Shown piece after piece: positions 1 through 7,492 of a stretch of 48,120 nucleotides of DNA (the stretch's first letter is position 1; each line of letters starts with the position of its first letter). The notes under the pieces were generated by a model. That model searched no databases, was not told where the DNA came from, and saw nothing but the letters and a program-made list of their open reading frames with translations. The position numbers were made by a program, and so were the translations under genes. Source of the stretch: an uncultured SAR116 cluster alpha proteobacterium (GTDB lineage: Bacteria; Pseudomonadota; Alphaproteobacteria; Puniceispirillales; Marisalimonadaceae); NCBI GenBank assembly GCA_902542765.1, contig CACBVW010000009.1, positions 1-48,120 on the forward strand, in the 5' to 3' direction.

Positions 1-310
1 TTCTAGCCCAATTTTGAATATTACCACTAGGCTTAGATGAATTAATTTTTTTTATTTGGGTATTAAAACCAAGATTTTGGGAAATTTTCTTAACTTCCTT
101 TGATTCATTTTCAGATTCATCTCTAAGGTTATGATCAATAATTATTGGTAAACAATTTATTGGAACATTTTTGTTATCATCTATAAAATTTTTAATTAAA
201 TGTAACAAAGCCATAGAGTCTATGCCACCAGATAAACCAAGTATAAACTTATTATTACTTTTAAGGCTTTTTATTAATACATTAAAATGATCATCAAAAT
301 TTGTGATCAT
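1..310 (-). CDS. tilS: tRNA(Ile)-lysidine synthase TilS, 5' part only
   Basis: TilS attaches lysidine to the wobble cytidine of the AUA-reading tRNA-Ile, using ATP, in the cytoplasm. The minus strand from the ATG at 308-310 reads [16 protein letters not shown] and then the PP-loop motif [15 protein letters not shown], the ATP-pyrophosphatase signature of the family, followed by [14 protein letters not shown], which matches the usual conserved V/I-DH-x-LR segment. The gene runs off the window edge, so only about 103 codons are visible. The ATG overlaps a TGA in another frame (ATGA), as if it were translationally coupled to an upstream gene. In most alphaproteobacteria tilS lies just upstream of ftsH in the same direction. 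Here it points away from ftsH, and its upstream region ends abruptly inside the ftsH reading frame, which suggests a chimeric junction rather than native order. Confidence 0.9.
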   Translation of the reverse strand, partial: MITNFDDHFNVLIKSLKSNNKFILGLSGGIDSMALLHLIKNFIDDNKNVPINCLPIIIDHNLRDESENESKEVKKISQNLGFNTQIKKINSSKPSGNIQNWAR

Positions 311-313
311 CCA

Positions 314-325
314 GCAGTACACTGC
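314..325. repeat. Short perfect inverted repeat at the tilS/ftsH junction
   Basis: GCAGT-AC-ACTGC, 5-bp arms with a 2-nt spacer. It lies where sequence upstream of tilS gives way to ftsH coding sequence. It may mark a snap-back or template-switch point, but an arm this short can also arise by chance. Confidence 0.4.
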
Positions 326-2193
326 TTTTTGTTTTTCAGGGTGGTTCGTCGAAAACTCAAGGTAATGTAATTGCTTATTCTGATTTTTTAGCAAGAGTAA
401 ATGCTGGAGAAGTTAGAGAAGTAAGTATTCAAGGTGATAAAATATTTGGTGCTTCGAGTAGTGGCGTTCCTTTTTATTCATTTATTCCAAAAGAAGAGGA
501 ATTAGCTAATAAGTTATCTGAAAAGGGAATAAAAGTAACCTCAGAACCTGACGAAAGCAGTATGCCTGGAATTTTATCAGTTTTAATTTCATGGTTCCCA
601 ATGCTTTTATTTATAGGTGTTTGGATCTTTTTTATGAAACAAATGCAGGGTGGTGCTAAAGGAGCAATGGGGTTTGGAAAATCTAAAGCAAAACTTCTTA
701 CCGAACATAGAGACAAAGTAACATTTAAAGATGTTGCGGGAATTGACGAAGCTAAAGCAGAGTTAGAAGAAGTTGTAGAATTTTTGAGAGACCCAAGTAG
801 GTTTCAAAAACTTGGTGGTAAAATTCCAAAAGGTGTTTTACTAGTTGGTCCACCTGGTACAGGAAAAACACTACTAGCCAAAGCTGTAGCTGGTGAAGCA
901 GGTGTTCCTTTTTTTACTATTTCAGGTTCAGATTTTGTTGAAATGTTTGTTGGAGTTGGTGCATCTAGAGTAAGAGATATGTTTGAACAAGGGAAAAAAA
1001 ATTCACCTTGCATAATATTTATTGACGAAATAGATGCAATGGGAAGACATAGAGGTGCTGGTTTAGGTGGTGGCAACGATGAAAGGGAGCAAACACTTAA
1101 CCAGCTTTTAGTTGAAATGGATGGTTTTGAAACGAATGAGGGTGTAATTTTGGTTGCTGCAACAAATAGACCGGATGTATTAGATCCTGCTTTATTAAGA
1201 CCTGGTCGATTTGATCGTCAAGTTGTTGTTCCAAACCCAGATATGATTGGTAGAGAAAAGATTCTAAAGGTTCACATGAAAAAAGTACCACTTTCTTCAG
1301 ACGTTGTCCCAAAAATAATAGCTCGAGGGACGCCTGGTTTTTCTGGTGCTGACTTAGCTAACTTAGTTAATGAGGCTGCATTATTGTCAGCAAGGAAAGG
1401 CAGAAATAATGTTAGCATGGTAGAATTTGAAGAAGCCAAAGATAAAGTTATGATGGGTTCTGAAAGACGATCAATGGTGATGACAGAAGATGAAAGAAAG
1501 CTTACTGCTTATCATGAAGCTGGTCATGCTGTAGTAGCTGCATACTCACCAGCTAGTGACCCAATACACAAAGCTACTATTATACCACGAGGAAGGGCAC
1601 TTGGAATGGTTATGAGATTACCGGAAGGTGATAGAGTTTCGATGGCTAAAGATAAACTCTATGCTGATCTAAGAGTTGCTTGTGGTGGCAGGATAGCTGA
1701 AGAAATGATTTTCGGTAAAGAAAAAGTAACTACTGGCGCAAGTTCCGATATTAAAATGGTATCAGATATAGCTAGGAGAATGGTCACAGAATGGGGGCTT
1801 TCTGACAAACTTGGATTTTTGGCCTATGAAGCTAATGAACAAGAGGTATTTCTTGGGAGATCAGTTTCTCAACAAAAAAATTTATCGGATAATACTGCAT
1901 CTATTGTAGATGAAGAGATTAGAAAAATAGCAGATTCTGTATACTTAGACGCTCAAAAAATGTTAAAAAAATATTCTAAGCAGTTGACAAGAGTAGCTGA
2001 AGCATTACTTGAGTATGAAACATTAGATGGAGATCAAATAAGAGATCTATGTAAAGGATTAAATATTTCTATAAAGAACTCTGATAATAAGGATGAAGCA
2101 CCTAAATCCAAAAAACCCAAAAAAACGGCTGGCATCCCTTCTACTGCCTCTGCAAAGCAGACAATCGTTACAAATGAAATAGATAATTCGTAA
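325..2193 (+). CDS. ftsH: ATP-dependent zinc metalloprotease FtsH, N-terminus missing
   Basis: FtsH is the membrane-anchored AAA+ protease that degrades misfolded membrane proteins and short-lived regulators. The frame is open from 307, after a TGA at 304, with no plausible start before the periplasmic domain ([22 protein letters not shown]). The second membrane segment (about 564-640), Walker A GPPGTGKT, Walker B IIFIDEID, the second region of homology, and the zinc motif HEAGH (first His codon at 1513) are all present and intact. About 622 residues are readable, against about 640 usual, so what is lost is essentially the cytoplasmic start and membrane segment 1. An ATG at 562 could begin a 543-residue product but would omit the periplasmic domain. 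I read this as a 5'-truncated copy caused by the junction near 314-331, not a functional short form. folP follows in the normal alphaproteobacterial order. Confidence 0.9.
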   Translation, partial: LFVFQGGSSKTQGNVIAYSDFLARVNAGEVREVSIQGDKIFGASSSGVPFYSFIPKEEELANKLSEKGIKVTSEPDESSMPGILSVLISWFPMLLFIGVWIFFMKQMQGGAKGAMGFGKSKAKLLTEHRDKVTFKDVAGIDEAKAELEEVVEFLRDPSRFQKLGGKIPKGVLLVGPPGTGKTLLAKAVAGEAGVPFFTISGSDFVEMFVGVGASRVRDMFEQGKKNSPCIIFIDEIDAMGRHRGAGLGGGNDEREQTLNQLLVEMDGFETNEGVILVAATNRPDVLDPALLRPGRFDRQVVVPNPDMIGREKILKVHMKKVPLSSDVVPKIIARGTPGFSGADLANLVNEAALLSARKGRNNVSMVEFEEAKDKVMMGSERRSMVMTEDERKLTAYHEAGHAVVAAYSPASDPIHKATIIPRGRALGMVMRLPEGDRVSMAKDKLYADLRVACGGRIAEEMIFGKEKVTTGASSDIKMVSDIARRMVTEWGLSDKLGFLAYEANEQEVFLGRSVSQQKNLSDNTASIVDEEIRKIADSVYLDAQKMLKKYSKQLTRVAEALLEYETLDGDQIRDLCKGLNISIKNSDNKDEAPKSKKPKKTAGIPSTASAKQTIVTNEIDNS

Positions 2194-2202
2194 GATGCTA
2201 TT

Positions 2203-2214
2203 TATGAGGTTAAT
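2203..2214 (+). promoter_or_regulatory. Ribosome binding site that sets the true folP start
   Basis: TATGAGGTTAAT contains GAGGT six bases before the ATG at 2217. It supports starting folP there rather than at the ATG at 2405, which has no such site. The same 12-mer precedes serC at 6299-6310. Confidence 0.6.
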
Positions 2215-2216
2215 TT

Positions 2217-3352
2217 ATGGCTTTTGTCAAAAAAACAAGATATTTACTAGCACCACCATATTGTAAATCAGCTGAAACCTTCATAAGTCCAATTCTTTGT
2301 TCATCCTCTGAAGTTTTAGATGGTTTAAAGTTAGCAGGTGGTTGGAGATTTTTTAAGAATTTAAGAGTGCTTCAAAAAAAAAAAATCATTTAATTGAAGT
2401 TCAAATGTCTACGCAAGAATTGTTGAAAGTTGCTAAGAAAAATGGCAATACCTCTCTATCTGAAGCTGAATTTCAAATAAACAATTTAGTAAATAATAGA
2501 CCTCCTTTTGCAAAACTCGATATGTCAAAACCAAACATAATGGGTGTAATAAACATAACACCAGATAGTTTTTACAAAAACAGTCAAATTGATAATATTA
2601 ATAAACTCAAAAAACATTTTCATGAAATGATTAATAATGGGGCTTCTATTGTTGATATTGGAGGAGAGTCAAGTAGACCTGGAGCAGAAAAAATTTCGAG
2701 CATAGAAGAAATAAATAGAGTACTTGATCCAATAAAATATCTTAAAAATTGTAAAGAAGACTCTTTAATTTCATTAGATTCAAGAAATTTATCAACAATG
2801 AAAACATGCTATAAAATTGGAGTAGATATATTTAATGACATTACAGCATTTAATGAGAAAAATAAAATTAAGTTTATTTCAAAAACTAATACGCCAATAA
2901 TAATAATGCATATGCAAAATGAACCAACAAATATGCAAATAAATCCTCAATATAGTTTTGCTCCCACTGATATTTATAATTTTTTTTCAAAAAAAATTAC
3001 TAATTTGATTAAGGCAGGTGTAAGAAAATCAAATATTGTTGTTGACCCAGGAATTGGATTTGGAAAAACTTTATCAGATAACCTAAATATTTTTAAATAT
3101 TTACCACTTTTTCATGGTTTAGGTGTTCCAATTTTAATTGGAGCAAGTAGAAAGTCACTTATTGGTGAGCTAACTATGAAGGATTATAAGTTTCGGGGGA
3201 AAAATAAAAAAGAAATAAGTCCAAGTAAAAGGTTGAGTGGCTCGTTAGCATTTGCTATTCATGCATACATGTGTGGAGTTCAAATATTAAGAACACACGA
3301 TGTATTTGAAACAAACCAGGCTTTGATATGTCAAAAGTATTTATATTTATAG
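2217..3352 (+). CDS. folP: Dihydropteroate synthase, frameshifted at a poly-A tract
   Basis: FolP condenses p-aminobenzoate with dihydropterin pyrophosphate in folate synthesis. The catalytic part begins near 2525 and shows NITPDSF, VDIGGESSRPGA, PGIGFGKT and IGASRKS, the usual DHPS motifs. Alphaproteobacterial FolP carries an N-terminal extension with a pattern like LAGG-x-x-FF before a PP-x-A-x-LD segment. Here it is split. From ATG 2217 (good GAGGT site) the frame reads to LAGGWRFFKNLRVLQKKK and hits TAA at 2391. Shifting back one base inside the 12-A run (2374-2385) continues as NHLIEVQMSTQELL straight into the 2405 frame without a gap. One extra A (13) or two fewer (10) would restore a 378-residue protein. 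This could be a sequencing or assembly error, slippage-tolerant expression, or a recent mutation. A start at 2405 would still give a whole catalytic domain. glmM begins 7 bases downstream. Confidence 0.88.
2374..2385 (+). other. 12-A homopolymer at the folP frame change
   Basis: A run of 12 A follows TTC. The upstream frame is left here and the downstream frame entered by a -1 shift. Runs of this length are prone to indel errors in sequencing, and also to RNA polymerase and ribosome slippage. Confidence 0.85.
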
Positions 3353-3359
3353 GATAAAC

Positions 3360-4733
3360 ATGGTCCAAACAACATTTAACAGTGATCAAAGGTTATTTGG
3401 TACTGATGGTATTAGAGGTACTGTAAATGAAGATAAGATTACTGCTTTATTGGCAGTAAATTTAGCCATGGCTGCAGGCGAATATTTTTATGGAAGGGCA
3501 GGAATCAAAAGATCAAGAGTATTAATTGGTAAAGATACTCGATTATCTGGATATATGCTAGAACCTGCACTTGTTGCTGGTTTTACCTCTGTGGGTCTGG
3601 ATTCTATTACCACGGGTCCACTTCCTACACCAGCAATTGCTCATTTAACAAGGGTGTTAAGATGTGACTTAGGAGTAATGATTTCAGCTTCACATAATCC
3701 ATACCAAGATAATGGATTAAAACTATTTGGTGCCGATGGTTTCAAATTAAATGACGATGTAGAAAATGAAATTCAATCGAGAATGATTAGTGGTCCTATC
3801 CTTGCGAAGTCAGAAAATTTGGGTAGAGCGCGAAGAATGGAAGATGCAATAGGAAGATACTCTGAATTTGTAAAACAAATTTTACCTAAACAAGAAGATC
3901 TTACCTCCATGAAAGTAGTATTAGATTGTTCTAATGGTGCATCATACAAAGTTGGTCCTGAAGTGTTGTTTGAACTTGGAGCAGATTCTGTGATTATTGG
4001 AGCAGAACCTAATGGTAAAAATATAAATTTAGATTGTGGCGCAATGTATCCAGAAAATATGGCGAAAATTACAAAGCAAGAGGGAGCAGATTTAGGTGTT
4101 GCTCTTGATGGAGATGCAGATAGAGTAATTTTTTCAGACGAAAATGGTGAAATAATCAATGGTGATCAAATAATTGCAGTATTAGCTAGAGAGATGCAAA
4201 AAAACAATGAATTAATTGATAATCAGGTTGTTGGTACTATGATGTCTAATTTAGGATTAGAAAATTATTTAAATAAACTTAAAATACATCTTCACAGAAC
4301 ATATGTAGGAGATCGTTATATTTTGGATAAAATGATTAAATCTAATTCCAAACTTGGAGGGGAACCATCAGGACATATATTACTTAGTGATTTTGCTAAA
4401 ACAGGTGATGGCTTGCTAACTGCAATTAAAATATTGTCTCTTCTTAAAAAGTCCAGATCAAAAGCTTCTGAATTTTTAAGACCATTTCAACCAATACCTC
4501 AATCATTAAAGAATCTAAAAAATATTGATAAAAGTATTCTATTAAATAAAAATATAATTAGCCTAGTTAAAAAACATCAGGAGGAATTAGGAAAAAAAGG
4601 TAGAATTTTATTGCGCCCTTCTGGAACAGAGAATTTAATTAGACTCATGGTTGAGTGCGCTGATTTAAAACTTTTAAAATCTACTACAGAAATCATTTCT
4701 AAAGCTATAATCAAAGAAAATGACAATAAATAG
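3360..4733 (+). CDS. glmM: Phosphoglucosamine mutase GlmM
   Basis: GlmM interconverts glucosamine-6-phosphate and glucosamine-1-phosphate, feeding UDP-GlcNAc for peptidoglycan and lipid A. All four domains of the alpha-D-phosphohexomutase fold can be followed: FGTDGIRG near residues 13-20, the phosphoserine loop ISASHNP with the active Ser near 111, the metal loop DGDADR near 250, the sugar loop GEPSGH near 325, and the C-terminal phosphate loop LRPSGTENLIRLMVE. The length of 457 residues is normal for the family (about 445-450). It starts 7 bases after folP and its last 14 bases overlap thiD, so folP, glmM and thiD are likely one transcript. It fits functionally with the mur genes later in the window. 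Confidence 0.97.
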   Translation: MVQTTFNSDQRLFGTDGIRGTVNEDKITALLAVNLAMAAGEYFYGRAGIKRSRVLIGKDTRLSGYMLEPALVAGFTSVGLDSITTGPLPTPAIAHLTRVLRCDLGVMISASHNPYQDNGLKLFGADGFKLNDDVENEIQSRMISGPILAKSENLGRARRMEDAIGRYSEFVKQILPKQEDLTSMKVVLDCSNGASYKVGPEVLFELGADSVIIGAEPNGKNINLDCGAMYPENMAKITKQEGADLGVALDGDADRVIFSDENGEIINGDQIIAVLAREMQKNNELIDNQVVGTMMSNLGLENYLNKLKIHLHRTYVGDRYILDKMIKSNSKLGGEPSGHILLSDFAKTGDGLLTAIKILSLLKKSRSKASEFLRPFQPIPQSLKNLKNIDKSILLNKNIISLVKKHQEELGKKGRILLRPSGTENLIRLMVECADLKLLKSTTEIISKAIIKENDNK

Positions 4734-5547
4734 AGTAAGTTATTTATCAAAAACTGTTTTAGTAATTGCTGGTTCTGACCCTAGCGGTGGAGCTGGCATT
4801 CAAGCAGATTTAAAAACACTTACTTCTCTTGGTGTTTATGGAATGACAGCAATAACTGCACTTACGGAACAAAACACTAAAGGAGTTACAGATATTTTTG
4901 AGATTCCATTAGATTTTGTAGTAAAACAAATTAACTGTTGCTTATCTGATATTGGGGCAAATGCAATTAAAATTGGAATGATGCATAATACGGAGTTGAT
5001 AAATGGGGTGTATGAGGCTCTCAAACGCAATCAAATAATAGGTAACAAAAAAATAAGTATAGTTCTTGATCCAGTAATGGTAGCTAAAGGTGGGCATAGA
5101 TTACTTAAAAAAGATGCAGTAAATTCATTAAAAACTTTTATTAAAAATACTAATCCTATATTAACACCAAATATTCCCGAGGCAGAAATATTAACAGATA
5201 TTAAAATTAATAATTTGACCGACATGAAAACTGCAGCAAAAAAAATAATTAATCTTGGTGCCAATTTTGTTGTTTTAAAAGGAGGACATATGAATGTACC
5301 AATTTTGTCAGACTTATTGATTGGGACAAATGTTATTGATCAAATAAATACAAAAAAATTTATAACTAATAACACTCATGGCACTGGTTGTACAATGGCC
5401 TCAGCATTAACGGCTGGATTAGCAAAATCACTTGAGATTAAAGAAGCTTTTCGAAATGCACATTTTTATGTAAATCAAGCTATAATGACTTCACCAAGGT
5501 TCGGCGCAGGACATGGTCCAATAAATCATTCTTTTAATATTAAGTAA
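4720..5547 (+). CDS. thiD: Hydroxymethylpyrimidine kinase / phosphomethylpyrimidine kinase ThiD
   Basis: ThiD phosphorylates 4-amino-5-hydroxymethyl-2-methylpyrimidine twice to the pyrophosphate used in thiamine synthesis or salvage. The 275-residue protein shows the ribokinase-like features of the family: VIAGSDPSGGAGIQAD (residues 15-30), TAITALTEQNT, LDPVMVAKGGHRLL, and the anion-hole motif NTHGTGCTMASALTAGLA near the C-terminus with the catalytic Cys region. The ATG lies inside the glmM 3' end (14-bp overlap), which supports translational coupling. The 3' end overlaps the convergent glutathione S-transferase gene by 8 bases, leaving no room for an intrinsic terminator. No other thiamine gene is nearby, so a salvage role is as likely as de novo synthesis. 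Confidence 0.95.
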   Translation: MTINRVSYLSKTVLVIAGSDPSGGAGIQADLKTLTSLGVYGMTAITALTEQNTKGVTDIFEIPLDFVVKQINCCLSDIGANAIKIGMMHNTELINGVYEALKRNQIIGNKKISIVLDPVMVAKGGHRLLKKDAVNSLKTFIKNTNPILTPNIPEAEILTDIKINNLTDMKTAAKKIINLGANFVVLKGGHMNVPILSDLLIGTNVIDQINTKKFITNNTHGTGCTMASALTAGLAKSLEIKEAFRNAHFYVNQAIMTSPRFGAGHGPINHSFNIK

Positions 5548-6205
5548 TCTGTTGATTTGCTATTTTAAGTAAATTTTTATACCATTGGTATACAGGATCC
5601 TCATTATCTAACAATTCGCATGAACTGCAAACATCTACCCACTTTAAATTACCAAAAAAAATGCAATCCTCTATTCCTGGTTTCTTGCCAGATATATAAC
5701 CATTATTGATTATTATTTTCCTAATTGGATCAATTGATTTTCTAAACTCTTCAATAGAAGATGAAATAAATGGTACAAATTTTACGATTGGTCCATTAAT
5801 TCTTTCTTCCCTAGTCTTCAAATAATAATCGATATCATCTCCCTCTAAAACATTTGGTATATCATGTGCAATTATTTTAAATAAGATTGGTAACAATTGT
5901 CTGGAAGTCCATAAATACAAAAAATATGAAAAATTTTTTGATGACTTGTTTATAAAAATTTTTTTCTCAGGATAATTTTCATTTAACCAATTAATTATAT
6001 TCCATGAATCACTTACAAAGCCCTCTTTATAATCTAATACAGGAACTAATTTTTGTTTAGAAAATGAAATTTTATCTTTGTCAGTAAATCTTACAGGTAT
6101 AGTTATGAATTCTATATTCTTGAGAATAAGACATAACTTTACATTCCAGCATGGAGGACTAAATCTTAAATCATTTTTGCCAGATAAATCGAAGAGCTTA
6201 AGCAT
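5540..6205 (-). CDS. Glutathione S-transferase family protein (LigE/beta-etherase-like subgroup)
   Basis: This 221-residue protein has a thioredoxin-fold N-terminus typical of glutathione S-transferases: FDLSGKNDLRFSPPCWNVKL, with the S-P-x-C region at the usual active-site position, then a K-L-V-P-V-L-D cis-proline segment and the glutathione-binding SDSWNIINWLNENYP near residues 66-80. The FTDKD segment followed by VPVL and a D-SW-I motif resembles the alphaproteobacterial subgroup annotated as beta-etherase-like (LigE/LigF). The substrate cannot be told from sequence; detoxification or thiol chemistry is inferred. The C-terminal half is helical and weakly conserved. The gene is convergent with thiD (8-bp overlap) and divergent from serC, with a 105-bp shared upstream region. 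Confidence 0.75.
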   Translation of the reverse strand: MLKLFDLSGKNDLRFSPPCWNVKLCLILKNIEFITIPVRFTDKDKISFSKQKLVPVLDYKEGFVSDSWNIINWLNENYPEKKIFINKSSKNFSYFLYLWTSRQLLPILFKIIAHDIPNVLEGDDIDYYLKTREERINGPIVKFVPFISSSIEEFRKSIDPIRKIIINNGYISGKKPGIEDCIFFGNLKWVDVCSSCELLDNEDPVYQWYKNLLKIANQQIT

Positions 6206-6263
6206 TAATTATATGGATCCTTTTATTATATTGACTTTTAGAAAATAAACTATATTTAAGAAT

Positions 6264-6290
6264 TTGGGTAATTGCTTCCCAACAAGCAAT
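6264..6290 (+). promoter_or_regulatory. Structured serC leader: hairpin with loop complementary to upstream bases
   Basis: TTGGG (6264-6268) can pair with CCCAA (6278-6282), while ATTGCTT (6271-6277) pairs perfectly with AAGCAAT (6284-6290). The two helices interleave in an H-type pseudoknot order, or act as alternatives because only one base joins them at 6283. The element ends 11 bases before the GAGG site of serC. A conserved serC leader motif is known upstream of serC-serA in alphaproteobacteria. I match it by position and by pairing only, not by a covariance model. Confidence 0.5.
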
Positions 6291-6298
6291 AACATTAT

Positions 6299-6310
6299 TA
6301 TGAGGTTAAT
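6299..6310 (+). promoter_or_regulatory. serC ribosome binding site with an overlapping 4-codon ORF
   Basis: TATGAGGTTAAT, GAGGT four bases before the serC ATG. The internal ATG (6300) opens ATG AGG TTA ATA TGA, whose stop overlaps the serC start codon. The same 12-mer lies upstream of folP. Confidence 0.5.
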
Positions 6311-7471
6311 ATGACAAGACCGTTAGTCAAGCCGTTTCGTCCAGAATTTTCATCTGGACCTTGCGCTAAAAGACCTGGATGGTCTTTAGACGTATTAAAA
6401 AAAAGCTCACTTGGCAGATCCCACAGACATAAAGATTGTAAAAATAAATTAAAAGAAGTAATTGAGTTATCTAAGTCTATATTAAATATTCCAGATGATT
6501 ATTTAGTTGGTATTGTTCCCGGTTCTGATACTGGTGCGATAGAAATAGCTATGTGGAACCTTTTAGGTTCAAGACCAGTTACAATGTTAGTCTGGGATAG
6601 TTTTGGTGCAGATTGGGCCAATGATATGCAATTACAATTAAAATTAAAAAATCTCGATATTATAAAAGTAGACTATGGAAAATTACCTAATTTAAGTGGT
6701 CTCGATTTCAAAGATGACATAGTATTTAATTGGAATGGAACCACTGCGGGTGTATGCGTTCCTAATGGAGAATGGATAAAAAGTTCACATAATGGATTAA
6801 TAATATGTGATGCAACTTCAGCAGCTTTTGCTATGGATATTGATTGGTCAAAATTGGATGTAGGTACATTTTCGTGGCAAAAATCTCTTGGAGGTGAAGC
6901 CGGTCATGGTATGATTATTCTTTCTCCCAAGGCTGTTGATAGAATAAATACATACAGTCCAAATTGGCCAATACCAAAATTATTTCAACTAAAAAAAAAT
7001 AATAATATAAATTTAGATATTTTCTCAGGTTCAACTATAAACACACCCTCAATGATGTGTGTTGAAGATTTTCTGGATGTGTTGAATTGGTCTGATGAAA
7101 TAGGAGGGTTAAAAGAGTTAATAAAAAGGTCAAAAGATAATTTAGATATAATTAAAGACTGGGTATCTTCATCGACTTGGGTTGATTTCTTGTGTGAAGA
7201 CCTTAATAATTTATCAAGCACATCAATATGTTTGAAATTCACAGATACTAAGTTAACTCCAGAATCTCTTGAAACAAAAAATATTATAGAAAAAAATATA
7301 ATAAAGTTGTTAGAAGAAAACAATGTAGCATTTGATATTGGTAGTTATAGATCTGCTCCTCCTGGATTAAGAATTTGGGGGGGGCCTACAGTTGATAATG
7401 ACGACATAAAAAAATTATTACCTTGGTTAGATTGGGCCTACTACAAATCATTAAGAGATATAGATATTTAA
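6311..7471 (+). CDS. serC: Phosphoserine aminotransferase SerC
   Basis: SerC transaminates 3-phosphohydroxypyruvate to phosphoserine with glutamate, and can also act in pyridoxal phosphate synthesis. The 386-residue protein is of the alphaproteobacterial class V aminotransferase type: FSSGPCAKRPGWSLDVL at the N-terminus, GIVPGSDTGAIEIAMWN, VFNWNGTTAGVCVPNG, CDATSAAFAMDIDW with the cofactor-contacting Asp, and the PLP lysine in FSWQKSLGGEAGHG (Lys 191). The start is fixed by a GAGGT site 4 bases upstream. It lies 21 bases before serA, so both serine enzymes are probably co-transcribed and controlled through the structured leader at 6264-6290. Confidence 0.96.
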   Translation: MTRPLVKPFRPEFSSGPCAKRPGWSLDVLKKSSLGRSHRHKDCKNKLKEVIELSKSILNIPDDYLVGIVPGSDTGAIEIAMWNLLGSRPVTMLVWDSFGADWANDMQLQLKLKNLDIIKVDYGKLPNLSGLDFKDDIVFNWNGTTAGVCVPNGEWIKSSHNGLIICDATSAAFAMDIDWSKLDVGTFSWQKSLGGEAGHGMIILSPKAVDRINTYSPNWPIPKLFQLKKNNNINLDIFSGSTINTPSMMCVEDFLDVLNWSDEIGGLKELIKRSKDNLDIIKDWVSSSTWVDFLCEDLNNLSSTSICLKFTDTKLTPESLETKNIIEKNIIKLLEENNVAFDIGSYRSAPPGLRIWGGPTVDNDDIKKLLPWLDWAYYKSLRDIDI

Positions 7472-7492
7472 ATATAAATTGAGAGTCAGAAA

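Noticed and set aside
562-2193. ftsH starting at ATG 562 as a natural short form
   Set aside because: The frame continues upstream with a good match to the FtsH periplasmic domain and ends only at the abnormal junction.
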